Source: Phlebopus portentosus (taxonomy: Eukaryota; Basidiomycota; Agaricomycetes; Boletales; Boletinellaceae). From it: a stretch of DNA of 64,000 nucleotides. Location of the stretch: contig JAYXKI010000004.1 in the NCBI GenBank assembly GCA_037892935.1, positions 1,426,001 to 1,490,000 on the forward strand, given 5' to 3'. The position numbers and the translations under genes are program-made. Of the stretch, positions 1 through 11,278 are shown piece after piece (position 1 is the stretch's first letter; every line of letters starts with the position of its first letter). The notes below the pieces were generated by a model. That model had not been told where the DNA came from, made no database searches, and saw only the letters and a program-made list of their open reading frames with translations.

Positions 1-731
1 AGGTGTACTGGCTTTGGTTCGGTCCTCTTGAGACCGTCCTTCATCAAGAGCGAGCATACTCCTTGGAAATATGTTAGTGGATTACGATCCGGAAACGAAA
101 TCGTGCTTCTTCACGCACCTTTCCCTTCGTAATCAGGATCTGCCACTATCTCGAAGAGGTACCACGAGTCCAATTTACTCTTACCTCGAGAATTGAATGC
201 ATTCTCTAGGGTACGTTCCACGGCAGGTGAGAACTCGGTGACGATCCTCTGACGACCCATGATATGAGCATGAGTAACAAACGAAACCTATCATACCTTG
301 ACTCCCTCTACTCCCCATCCGTAGAGTATCTTGTACATTCCGGAACGTATCAGAATACTCAGCCCAAAATCCAAGGTCTGGCCCGGCTTCAGCCAGAGAG
401 CGACACCAACGATTTTTTCTTGTCCTCCCAAATTGCCCTTCGTCTGGTCGCCTCCTGAGCTATCATTTTGTGGAATAACTGCGACGCTTATTACTCCTCC
501 AAGCAGATGCGTTGACTTCACAGTCGCGGTCTGGAAATTATGAAGTCGTTTCATTGTCCGGACAGCGTGTGGCTCTTGCGAGTCGCAGTCTGGAACCATT
601 TTCTTGACACAGCCATACCAGTTCAAGGCTGGGTCTCGGGCAAATGCTCGGGTTAGGACTCGAACTACCTCACCAAGTTCGGAAGGGTGCGCTAGACGCA
701 CGTATGCACCAGGTAGTCGCTCAGAAGCCAT
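1..731 (-). CDS. GNAT-family N-acetyltransferase (3' end beyond window)
   Basis: Reads on the minus strand from ATG at 731. I see three exons, about 731-297, 248-119 and 61-1, joined by 48 and 57 bp introns with GT and AG ends. The N-terminal part carries a fungal GNAT start (LAHPSELGEVVRVLTRAF). The second exon carries the acetyl-CoA-binding motif A region, WYLFEIVADPDYEGKG, and the third continues it (GVCSLLMKDGL). The family transfers an acetyl or acyl group from CoA to an amine; the substrate cannot be told here. The reading frame is open across the junctions, so the gene looks functional. The last beta strands and the stop lie outside the window. Confidence 0.8.
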
Positions 732-2367
732 CTTGCATCAAGCGGAGGAAAGGAATGTTGCATGTCAGCTTAAAGCTAGATCAATTTAATCTAAATCGAG
801 GTGGATAGTATCCCGTCTCTGGCCGAGCGGCAAGTACATACTGGTACTTAGGGGTAACGCAAATAAAATGATGAATGCTGTCAAAGTTTACGCGACTCGG
901 GTACGTCCGACGGACTCGGTTCCGATTTTGGCCTTGGGAGCTTGTACTGAGCTCAGTTGTGCCAAGCCAGTATCTTTTATGCGTTTCGCTCCGTTTCACC
1001 GCATGCCAGGAAAAAATCTAGAGGTAGGGGTCATAGGATAAATTAGAAAATCCAAAGCAAAGTATATGATTGGATTATCGTAGTGACCATAATTTATTCT
1101 AGGGAAACATGTTGGTAGATACTCTACGAAAGCCTTGCTCAGGTAAGTTTAGATTATCTGCACTTGTCTAGGGATGCTGTATGTATGGTACGTAGATTAC
1201 TAAATTAGCTGCTCTAGGATAACCTAGCTAGGATAATCTTATGCATCTAGGTTCTCTACAGCCGCATACTTCTAGGTAAAACAAGTTCATCTACGAAAAC
1301 CTAGACATGGTTCTTACTGATAATCTATCGTTTGCTCTGTCTCTAGGTAAACGTAGCTTTTGCTAGATACTCTAGACACCCCCTCTAGATTTTCCTAACA
1401 CGCAGTGAAATTTGTTTGAGAATTACATTTACATAATCTGTTTCTACGTCTTCCTCCTTTCCACTCAACTTTCAAGTTAGTAAAGCTCACATCCTGGGCA
1501 ACCCACATAGACTCGTTGTTGAGTTGCGATGAATGAGAGAAGGATGCTGAAGAGTGTCCTGTGTAGCAGTGGGAAGGTTCGTTGAAAGTCGTGTGCGCTT
1601 GACCCTGGTCTTGATTCTTTGGTAGTCACTAAGGTTACCTCGACGGATGTACCTCGTAGTTTGGCGACCCAAGAAGGGCGAAATGCTTCTGATAAGCACC
1701 AGCGGAGATGTCTGCACCGGCTGGGTTGGTTCCAACTGCCTCTTCGTTTCAGACAGAACGGACGAACTTTCACAGAATTTCAATTTCGTCCCTGTTCACG
1801 CTACGACCTTATCTCGTAGCTTGAGGCGAAGACGAACCCGACCGCGTCCGTATGGGGCCGCAATATCAACAGAAGCAAGTCGTAGAGAAAATGCGACTTT
1901 TCTGACATTCACCTCAGGAATACATACATCTTGGTTTGAGACTACAGGTGGTTTACTCTTGTACCGTATTTGTTCCCTGATAGACCATAGTATTGAATAC
2001 ATGCATAGTACACTCAGTAATCTGGTTTTCTATTTACTCAGTACAATATTTAGCTAGCAACAGCACAAAACAAATATACCTCCGAACCTCCAAATAGTGA
2101 GAATAAAAAACTGGAATAAGACCACGAATGGGTAGAGCGGAGGATGGTGTCATCTCTGGAGGAAACCTTCCCTGAGGACGATAATGATCGAAGAAAAAGA
2201 AAGAACCGCGGGATAGATTAGCAAGTACATAGCAAAAAGAATCGTCCGTACTATATACAATCCGCGGAATGAGAAGGATAGAGGGACCGACAAACTCAAT
2301 CCAGGGAAGTCAGTCCTAATATTAAGGAAGAGCAAAGGATTTTGGTTGACTGGAGGCGATAGCCAGA
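732..2367. other. Intergenic, no supported gene
   Basis: Several ORFs of 60-136 codons occur on both strands here (the largest at 1647-2057 plus). None shows a recognisable domain, a start context or splice continuation. About 1130-1400 is rich in CTAG-containing motifs and is listed separately. Roughly 2040-2367 is probably the 3' flank of the membrane-protein gene that ends at 2368. Confidence 0.4.
1130..1400. repeat. Dispersed CTAGG/CCTAG-rich block
   Basis: In about 270 bp the words TCTAGG, CCTAG, CTAGAT and GATAATCT recur more than ten times in both orientations, with short AT-rich spacers. This is far more often than expected for a CTAG-centred word. The same kind of word (CACCTAGGTG, GATAATCT, GATTAGAT) occurs in the inverted-repeat block near 63.3 kb, so the two may be relics of one repeat family. 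No unit length or target duplication was found. Confidence 0.35.
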
Positions 2368-4298
2368 TCACTGCATCTGCTGAGACGGAGGATCAGGTAT
2401 GAGTACATGCATCTGACGATCACCGAAACTCGACTTGTGGTTCAACTCGGGAATATCCCCGCGGTCCGCGAACCCGGGGACAGAACGTCGGCTCGTCTCG
2501 GATAAGAAAGAACCATGCGACCCGCCAGATGGTGAGTGTGAGTGCGCTGCAGCGGACGACCAGTCGTTGCCTGTAGAGGATGATTGTCCAAGGGACACTC
2601 TGGAGTGCTGACCAGTAGTGTTATCGTAGTACGACCCAGCTCCGCTGACGGCAGAACGTGGTGTTGGAGTCTCAACGAGCTCGACGGCCTCGCCTGCAGA
2701 GGGAACGTATACGGGAACAGGCTTGCGTGCCGACGCCGACTTACCACGAGGTCGCGGTTGATAAGTCGACGCTGGTACAGCAGCCTGCGGTACGGGCGGA
2801 GCGCGACGGTGTGCTGTCGGAGCAACCGCCGGTCCGGAAGGCGAAGTTACCTCTGGTTCGTATGCCAGGTCAGGCGACGAGGAAGAAGCAATTGAGATGT
2901 CGCGAGGTACTCCGGGCGAGCCGTACGTACGCGGAGTGGATGCGGCAGAAGATGGGGAGAAAAGCGCTACGGGGACTTGGCTGCCCGATGGTCCATGGTA
3001 GTCTCCGGAGGCACGGAGACTTGGAGATGGCGGACCAGAGGTAAAAGGGTCTGAAGTATTTTGCAATGACCATTGCCTCGACGGTCTATAATGATGTGTT
3101 GTCACGACGGGCGAACCTGCCGCAGTAGTCGATCCAGACACCGCTGAACCAAAAGAGTCACAATAAGCGTGAGTTGAACGATGCACAACAGCTGGAGGAA
3201 ACGCTCCAAAGTCCACGGGCGCATGACCAACAAGTTTCTCTCCAGTAATTGATGGCGATCTCACATCCTCTTCAGATACACCGTGTCCGACATCACTTCG
3301 TGATGGATCATTCAAACTATAGTGCGGATTCATCCCAAACCCCGAGCCCATGCCTCGGGCAGGAACGCCATGAGCAGAGGAAATGGAGCCACCTCTACTG
3401 CTGATAATTATTGCACCTTTAGGGCGCCGTTTCTCGAATAAGCCGCCTCGTGGAGCGCCCGCGGGCCTGTTAGACCGGCACCGTCGGAATAGAATTAAGA
3501 TGGCGATCAAAGCTCCCACGAAGATCACCCCTCCAATCACGACTCCTGCGATCCCACCAGAGGACAAGGACGAGCCATCACTCACAGCTCCGAGAGCAGG
3601 AACACCCGAAGCGTCGCCAGCGGAGGAGGAATTCGCAGACGAGGAGCCGGCGGTTGCTGAAGCGGAACCCGTGCCTGCTATACCTGAAGAGGCACTGGAG
3701 GACGTGCTCGCAAGGCAAGAGGTATCCAGTCCATCGACGATATAAAACGGTTCGGAAAAGTACAACGAGCTGACATTGGGGATGGAGACCTCTATAACAT
3801 ATTCACCTGCAGGGACGTCCACGGGTGACCAGGTGTAATTGCCAACGGCCAATCCTCCGTCCAAAATCACAATAACTGTGGGCGAACTATCGCCTGAGCT
3901 GGAACCCGAAAGCTCCACGGGCATAGCAGCAATGCCCATCATGTAGTATGTATCCCCAGTATACGACCCTATCACGAGAAAATGAGCCATATGAATAATC
4001 AAGAGGAGATTATCACGGCACGCTTACAGGTAATATCACTGCGTCCGCATACACTCGTATTCGATATCGAACCAAACGCAAAAGTGACCGAGGACGTAGG
4101 TTGGCTAGCAGAGCTCGTCCCGCTATACCACGACGGTATCGTATACGACGGGACTGGGGTGTAGAAATGTAGGGACGTGGTATCATCGTCATCGGCCTCC
4201 TGAGGAGCACGGGCATCGAGAGAGCCCGCTCTGCCCAACGTCACCGCCATGAGCATGATGAGCAGGATGCCTGCGAGAGGCGGGAGGGAAAAGACCAT
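2368..4298 (-). CDS. Single-pass Ser/Thr-rich membrane protein with long cytoplasmic tail
   Basis: Two exons, 4298-4028 and 3968-2368, joined by a 59 bp GT-AG intron, encode 623 residues. I chose the ATG at 4298 because it directly precedes a hydrophobic signal peptide (MVFSLPPLAGILLIMLM); an upstream in-frame ATG at 4397 adds a less likely leader. The ectodomain (about 25-190) contains a CGRSDIT motif and a TYSW/VPAGEY-type beta domain common in basidiomycete membrane proteins. A Ser/Ala-rich stalk follows, then one membrane segment (about 230-251, GVVIGGVIFVGALIAILILF), an RRCR stop-transfer sequence and a 370-residue Ser/Pro-rich tail. The layout resembles cell-wall stress sensors of the Wsc/Mid2 type, but no WSC domain is visible, so the role is unknown. 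The frame is intact. Confidence 0.75.
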
Positions 4299-5929
4299 GG
4301 TCGACGACGACGAAGAGGCAGAGAGGAAGAGATGATCATCAGGAAGGGCTTCTGTAATGACGCCGAGTCCGTGTAAACTCACCGTGCACGTGCACATCAG
4401 CCGCCATCATTTTTACTTTACACAGCAAGCAAATCTCTATTAGCACTTCAAGGTTGTCCGTCGCTCGCCGTATTCACTAGCGGAGAGTCGCAATAAATCC
4501 TATCAGTGTCGAGACGACGAAGAGGTTGTGACAGGAGTCAAAGACTCATCGCGTGAACAGAGTCGGACAAAACAGGACTTCTTCCGCTGCTGCTCTCATG
4601 ACCCTATGTATCATCTTCTCCATCCTCCTCTTCTATCGCTACCTTACATAGCTGCCAGCACTCCTCAGGTCGGAACTTGTCTGGAAATCTCCGAAAGCTG
4701 CAGACTTCTCCTGACAAGAACGGTGCTGCTATTTTCATGAAAAAGTTTACGAAGAACGGGAACATATGAGCTGGCGAACTTCATTTCTGAAAAAGGGTTA
4801 CCATGTAATGGTCTTGCGAATGCGACACAATGGCTCCCGGATAGGCGTGTGTGTTCTGGATGGATAGAGTCCGATTCAACCATGCTGTCTTCCTGACATT
4901 TTCCTTGAAATCATCAGTCTCCAGTCTCCAGTGGGGAACTGAATTATGAACGAACTTTTCTCAAGGATAGGAGGCAGACGTGGTATATTCGCTTGTTATC
5001 ACATCCTGAAAGTAGCATATGAAGACGGTCTATTCCTCATTCTTGTAAGTTATCGATTGCCGTGCTCGGAATGATCTAATCCATCCTTTTTTTGTTACTT
5101 TTCCAAGGCGACCTGGGGTGAGAATGCTTGTCCGGCTGTCCATGCTCGCCTAATTTATGACTTGTAGTGCTTCGAATGATCAATGTTGGATTATGTATCG
5201 GGGAAGACATGCGTCTGGCCTTGGTTATTATGCTCTTACTAAATACTCTCGATCGTGCAGGATATTCTGCCGCTGATAGCCATAGCCTGCACTGAATCGC
5301 TCGTCGATACGATCAACCTGTCTCTTCTCCTGCGTATCTTCTTATCTGAATCTGGAACAGTCTGCGACACTGCGCTCGAACTCGATGGACCATTCTCATC
5401 TTGCGACAGCAAGACGAAAGAGCATATGAACATAGCTTGATCTTGTTTGCGAAGATCTCAGGAACAGCGAGACCGCGTTCGGCTGTATCATAGTAGATTA
5501 CATGTGTAATGGCGTTTTATTTAATGGGAGTGTATCGGTAAACCATGCCACATTTATTTTCAGATCGAGATGAGAATCATCTAATGCGGTTGCCAAAATC
5601 CATGCTGCAAGACAGAGACTCGATGGTGTCTCCTCACGTTCCTTACCCTATGATGTGCTGTTACGATCTCTGCTATTCATGCTGATAACCCTTCTGAAGT
5701 AACAGGCCTAAATCTGAAAGCATGATCCCTTATCTGTCGTTATATGTCAAGTTGAATGGGGACAGCAGTGACAGCTAGTTTAAACATAGGACTTTTTGGG
5801 TTCTTGCGGATTTCATGGATCTGTCATCCGGACATCGTCAATTTGTGGTTCAGATCTTCTATAATACGCTCTCCCGCGTTCAAGACGCCAAACAAACACC
5901 TGATTGAAAATCTAAGCCTAGTAAAAAAA
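4299..5929. other. Intergenic, nothing recognised
   Basis: Only short ORFs without family resemblance (4528-4740, 5255-5440, 5756-5986 plus; 4665-4883, 5239-5433 minus). The part nearest 4298 should hold the promoter of the membrane-protein gene. I see no repeats or RNA genes. Confidence 0.4.
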
Positions 5930-7237
5930 AATTCGCAGCACAAATCGGAAATACAGCAATATCGACTAAATATGCGAGTAAATTAGCACCGCCCATGTTC
6001 GGCAGCAAGGAAAGGGTGGTTTTCCAGTCTATTGACCAGCACCGTAGGCGTGACAAAATATACTATCGATGACCACGAGCTTTGTATTAGGGCGTACGGC
6101 GCACGAAGGTGCCTCAGAATTTTTATTGCATACTTGTCAGACCGGTTGTGGAATTTCATTCTTAGTAAGAAAACATCGATTGTTCCAGGGAGCCTTGGCT
6201 GCAGCTCAAAGAAGTACGCTCCTAGTTTGGTTGATTGAGGTTCGGAATAAAAAATACAGTAAGAAAAGTATTGGTTCAAATACCTACGAAATGAACCTTA
6301 TTCTCCGAAACGTGTGATGGAGAATTCTCTTTTCAGAAATAAAGATGCTCAATGACTCTGTACTTGACAGTAAAGCATTACTATACTCACCGTCACTGCT
6401 TGTTCAACAACAAGTTGTCTATCTTCAATGACTATTTGTAGACTGGGATTCGCTTTCGCAATTTCAAGTGCGACATGTCCTAAGCCGCCTCCGACATCAA
6501 CGACTATGCCTCTATCAGGCAGGCAGGCCCAATCGAAACCTGAAGTTCATGTCCCCGTCGAATCTGAATACTATCTTTAGACAATCAGTTTACCTGACAG
6601 AATGGATGCCGGAATGTGGGTTCTGTTGACACCGACCACTAACGTGGCGAATCTCTTGCGGCGATATTCCTCCGTTGGTCTATCGAAGAACTCAAAAGTA
6701 TATCGGTCGTACTGAACGCTTTCTAAAAAGCCGACCAGTTTGGTTCCTCGGAGAACTTTGTAGCCAGGTCTGTCATTACCTCCACAAGATACGACCCCGA
6801 CTTTATGCATTCATCGGCGCTATTATTGGTTAAACTGTTCTAATCATTAGGAGGGAAATGAGCGAGTTTCCATGAGTTTACCCATATTAAACAAGAGCAG
6901 ATTTTCCCTTCGTGTTCTCGTGTTTGGTACGTTTAGGATAGGTAGGGTCTTAGAAGTGAAAATGAAAGTATCACAATCATCTGCCCTAAAGGCCGATATA
7001 GTGAGTGCGGCTGAAGGGGGCTGAACAGTCGCGATCAACAGTGTCGCTGCGGACACAATAAGACAGACGGGGCGCGAGATAATCGGGTTATCGTGTAATC
7101 CCTCTGACTTGAATTCGGATGGATGAACTGGGTCATTGATAGAAGGGAAAGGCGTCCCAGCTGCCCCCACACGCAGCGGAGATGTTATTTATCGAGGACG
7201 AAATGATATCAAGAAGAGCTTTCAATTCATCGGCCAT
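5930..7237 (-). pseudogene. O-methyltransferase (plant/fungal family 2) pseudogene
   Basis: Reads on the minus strand from ATG at 7237 (MADELKALLDIISSSINN). The N-terminal dimerisation part follows in a shifted frame (GTPFPSINDPVHPSEFK), the shift lying at a run of G near 7170. Next come a middle exon (6800-6597, FEFFDRPTEEYRRKRF), a 54 bp intron, and the SAM-binding motif I exon (VVDVGGGLGHVALEIAK, about 6540-6400). Further down are the catalytic region with HNRSD where active enzymes have HDW(S/P)D (about 6175), then TPNTKLVVIDSI in another frame and LLPNMGGANLLAYL in a third (about 6000). At least three frameshifts and the altered catalytic motif argue against an active enzyme. It lies divergently beside the P450 pseudogene. 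Confidence 0.8.
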
Positions 7238-7862
7238 TCTGCACAGCTGTTTCGTTGGGTGTCCAAGCTGCCCGCTCCATTTCTTGGGTAGGGCATGGTA
7301 CAGTATATACCTTTTACGTGGTGACTGTGCCGTCTCGACTCCGCGCGGTGACCAAATTTGGCGGCCTGGGCGTTTTCGAACTCGGCATCTGCCGTGTCCA
7401 CAGTTCGTTCTCCATCCTCAATCTATGATGCTTCGGAACTGCTGCTGCATCAACAAAAGGACTTGACAACGTATGCTTCCATCTCGGACCACCGTTGGGA
7501 AAGGTTTGCATTCCAGATGGCATCGATTTTGGTGCAGCCAGCGGCCCTCACAACATCCGAGCTTGTCTTTCTGGGAGACGGAAACCTCATCCGACGGAGT
7601 TCGGTCGTTCCGGGATTGCTTCTGATGCTACATGCTTTCATGTATGCGAGTAGTCCGTTTCTGGCCGCTGCATCGTGTCCCTTTCCAGCCAAAACCTTCC
7701 CGACACTGATCTCCCTGATGCTCGCAGAATGCAGCATTTGTAACCTGCACAGACAATTTTGATAATTACCGGAAGTGCTCATCAATGGAAGACGGATTGC
7801 GGTGAGGCTGAAGTTGAAACCGGACAGACCGATCCCACGTCGCTCCTTTCGTTCCAACTGCA
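7238..7862. promoter_or_regulatory. Shared divergent 5' region of O-methyltransferase and P450 pseudogenes
   Basis: These 625 bp separate the divergent start codons at 7237 (minus) and 7863 (plus). Open frames here (for example 7450-7902 minus) have no family resemblance and I treat them as chance. A bidirectional promoter is inferred from gene orientation alone. Confidence 0.35.
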
Positions 7863-10042
7863 ATGCCTCTGTTCCTGCTCGTCGCCGTTGGAATATCCAC
7901 ATTCTGTGAGCTTCTGCGCGGTCTTTTGGTGCGTCATAAAGATTTTTTTCATGCTTTTAGCGCGTCTGAGCTCGAAGTGGTATAGGATGTTAACTTTACT
8001 CCAGGCCCTAGACCCTTGTTCTCTCCTATAAGTGCCCTCGGTGCTGTCTTGCCCTCGTGCTCGCTGAATCCCGGCACCCAGTGGTTCTGGAAATGGCGTC
8101 ATGAAGGTATTTCCAGTTTGTACTTGAAGGACTCTCGTCTAATAAACTGCCTAGCGTACTTCAACAGATCACACGATGTCATAGCTTTTGTTCCTTGGAT
8201 GATAGGCAGTCCTGCGTACTATGTCAGTTCACTAGACGTGATGAAGCAACTGCTCAGCGCCAAGAATAAGATACATCTAGAGAAGCCGCAGGATCTCACC
8301 CTAGCTAGGTGCCTATTATCGTCTTTTTTTGCTGCTTGACACTCTTGAGCACCACCTAGATTATGGGGGCACAGTGTCACTTCTGCGAATGGAGATGTAT
8401 GGCGGCGTCATCGACGAGTCGTATCACCCGCCTTCAATAGCAAAACGTGAGTTGAATGTGTCGTGCCTGAGCTCGTTTTTGCTTGAAAGAATACCTTCAG
8501 ATACTCCGAAGTATGGAAGACGGTCAGGAACGCATATCAAGAAATGATGGATACTGAAGGGTGGACTCGCCGGAATGAGCTGGTCTTTGACGAAATCAAT
8601 TCACTCGTCCTGAAGGTATACTGTCCGGTGTCGTTGAAGGCTGAGTTCGCTTTACTCACTTCGACTGTAGTTTACGTTTATCATTATCTGCCGCTGTGGT
8701 TTCACATTCTCTACTCCTTGGTCAGCAACTCGTTCGGAAACCGATAACTTCCCCGACGCACTCCGATTGGTCTCAGAGACACTCATCCCACGTCTTGTGA
8801 TACCGAACTGGGTGTACAGTCTACCTTTCGAGCGGTACGTGACTTTCTCCGACTTGCGTGACGAGGAACACACCATCCTCTACCATTCAGGCTGCGCGGC
8901 ATGAATCGGGCATGGCAGACCGTCGCGTCTACTGTGACCGACCTTATTTGAGGGTTGAAAAACTAGTAGCTGTGAATCTGACGAGGACGCGCTACCTACA
9001 GACATTCTCAATTGTCTCGTACCATCTTGTTGGTTAACGAAGATAAGAACGGTTTAGATGAACGTGACGTGGTGAGTACCTTGCATGATTCTAAAAGACA
9101 ACCGGGTCTGACGGTCTGAAATTTTCATCCTTAAGGTGGCAAATATGTTTTCTCTTATGTTTGCTGGTCATGGTGGGTAAAGCCCTCCATGGCATTACGT
9201 GCTCGAAGCTTATAACGTGTCGATCAGAAACGACATCTAGTGGTATAGTGACAACTCTGGGCTACCTAGCACTTTACCCAGATCAGCAGCAGAAGGCTTA
9301 CGAAGAGATATGTGAAGCGTTTTCTACTTGTAATCCTTTCGTACGTCGTAATCAACTACTCTCACAAGGACCTTGTTGATGGAAGTAGCCTCTCCTACAC
9401 CTTGTCCTGCTTCTGGGAAGCGGAAAGGCTTTGCCGTGAGCCCGAAATTGACCCTCCGTTTTGTTATCTTTTTTATTTAAGAGCTGTTACTTAGCGTCGG
9501 CCGCATTCATTCCGCGCCAGCTCACTGAGGATGTTATAATCGATGTTGCCCGTCCGCGAGCGGAGAAGGTGTTCTTGAAGAATGGAAATTTAGTAATGTT
9601 CGACCTGGTCGGGGTTTGTGCGTTCGCTTCACAACAGTCATGAAACTGCGACTGATCGTTATAATGTAGTCTGCAACCCGGATACATTCCAGGATTCAGA
9701 CATATTCCGACCGGGACGATGGGAGAATGTCTCTGAGCATGACATTGGAATGTTCGGCTTTGGACCTAGAGCGTATATTGGTAACTGGTTGGACAGTCAC
9801 GCCCGCACCAACTTTCTAAACCCAATCATTGTCAAGGTCGGAAGTTCTCTCAGACTGAAGCTTTGTCTTTCTTGTCAGCATTGCTTCTCGAGTGGGAAGT
9901 CGAACCGAACATGTTACCTGGAGAGGATAAGAGCGATTACGAAGAGCGCGTTATGGGACAGGCCGGCCTTATCGGGACTGCATTTGGACTAAGGCGTGTT
10001 CCTTTGAAGTTGAAGAGGCGCTTCTGGGAAGCAACAAGCTGA
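7863..10042 (+). pseudogene. Cytochrome P450 pseudogene; haem cysteine replaced by tyrosine
   Basis: Starts at ATG 7863 with a membrane anchor (MPLFLLVAVGIST). Some ten exons can be followed through short introns: GPRPLFSPISALGAV, VIAFVPWMIGSPAYY, LWGHSVTSANGDVWRRHRR (helix C), YSEVWKTVRNAYQEMM, LVSETLIPRLVIPNW, LMFAGHETTS (helix I, split by an intron), FWEAERL (ExxR, helix K), FRPGRW and FGFGPRAYIG, then LSFLSALLLEWEVE to a TGA at 10040. The haem-ligand Cys of the FxxGxRxCxG signature is a TAT (Tyr) codon at 9774-9776. Frameshifts and stops occur at about 8945-9040 and an ill-phased junction near 9353. Many other exons remain splice-perfect, so inactivation looks recent. It was probably a membrane-bound monooxygenase of secondary or xenobiotic metabolism. 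Confidence 0.85.
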
Positions 10043-10642
10043 AGAACGGAGCTTATAATGGATAACTGTTTATGTGGACGCAATTTTCTCGGCCCGTTGA
10101 ATCTGTTCTTCATTTGCCCGTCCGGCTTTCATTTATAACACTTACGATTATGTCTTCTAACTATACGAGGTTTGTTCTTCGCAAATGACGACTTTGTACA
10201 AATCCATGATCGTCGTGTCAATAGTTATTGCTTTGTCCCTTAGCCTATCTAAGAGCAGCATGTCATATTACCGGCAATTCGAGCTTGTAGTCTTATCATG
10301 GGCATACTACGAGCCGATGAAGCCTAGGACGCGCTGCCCCCTTCCTTCACTATCTGAGTCTGTGGTGTCTTTATTAGTGGAGCAGCTCGCAACTTGAGTT
10401 CATCATTTTCAAATACAAACAGTTCAAGAGAGTTGTATCATCTTGCCAAGACCTGATGGTGGTCCCAAGGTCTAGTTGGATCGGCTCGCGAAAACGCGAA
10501 GTGAGAATGACCATTGAGAGAGCACTCATGGCCTATTGACGCGCTTTCTACAGCACTCCTAATCCGAGGGTATCGTTTACATCGATAGCCACGATATGAA
10601 AGTTGAATCACCCAGGACGGAAGGGCGCGAGAGTCGATATGG
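10043..10642. other. Intergenic, nothing recognised
   Basis: 3' flank of the P450 pseudogene. One 70-codon ORF at 10185-10397 is too weak to call. Confidence 0.35.
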
Positions 10643-10955
10643 CACTACGGGCAATTTAGTATTTTACATCGGATGATAAATGGATTGATATGTAATTTGA
10701 TATTTTCAATATCATTCAATATCATTATGCATATCCTCATTAGGGATATTTTGAATATCATCGAAGTATTTAGAATATCATCAAAGCAGATATTCTGATT
10801 GACCAATCGGGATAATTTTTAGGGATATCTGCTTCGATGATATTCTAAATATCCCTAATGAGGATATGCATAATGATATTGAATGATATTGAAAATATCA
10901 AATTACATATCAATCCATTTATCATCCGATGTAAAATACTAAATTGCCCGTAGTG
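10643..10955. mobile_element. 313 bp palindromic MITE with CACTA ends, TSD TGG
   Basis: The element begins CACTACGGGCAATTTAGT and ends with its exact reverse complement. The two arms match almost perfectly for about 118 bp. The AT-rich middle is asymmetric: the left side carries an extra copy of a GAATATCATC-type unit. It is flanked by TGG on both sides (10640-10642 and 10956-10958), a 3 bp target duplication. CACTA ends and a 3 bp duplication fit the CACTA/EnSpm (CMC) superfamily. It has no coding capacity, so it would be a non-autonomous foldback copy. It sits between the P450 pseudogene and the NO VEIN-like gene. Confidence 0.85.
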
Positions 10956-11223
10956 TGGGCGCCTGATTTTGGTCGTGGGAATACACGTGCCTGTTAGGCG
11001 CCCAGACGGCACTCCTGTCCACACGTTCGGTGACTCGATACTTCTGTTCTATTTGCTAACTAGGGCCTATGGATGAACTTCAATTTTTATAGTTTACAGA
11101 CATGCTGTTGGGCTGCGCACGCCACACTATCGGAGGACACAACAAGCCATCTCTTCTGTCACATTAAGCGCTTGTTCCTAATCTAGCATTGGCTTATGGC
11201 TTGAGGAATGGGTCGCTTGGGCT

Positions 11224-11233
11224 TCATATAAGT
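11224..11233 (+). promoter_or_regulatory. TATA-like box of the NO VEIN-like gene
   Basis: The word CATATAAGTA lies about 50 bp before the ATG at 11279, a spacing that fits a TATA box and a short leader. This is a sequence match only. Confidence 0.45.
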
Positions 11234-11278
11234 ACGACCCGGCTGCCGGCTGTTCAGTTCTGACTCCAGATATCCATC

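Noticed and set aside
7358..8102. ORFs at 7358-7762 plus and 7450-7902, 7782-8102 minus as genes
   Set aside because: They overlap the divergent 5' region and first P450 exons, with no domain or splice support.
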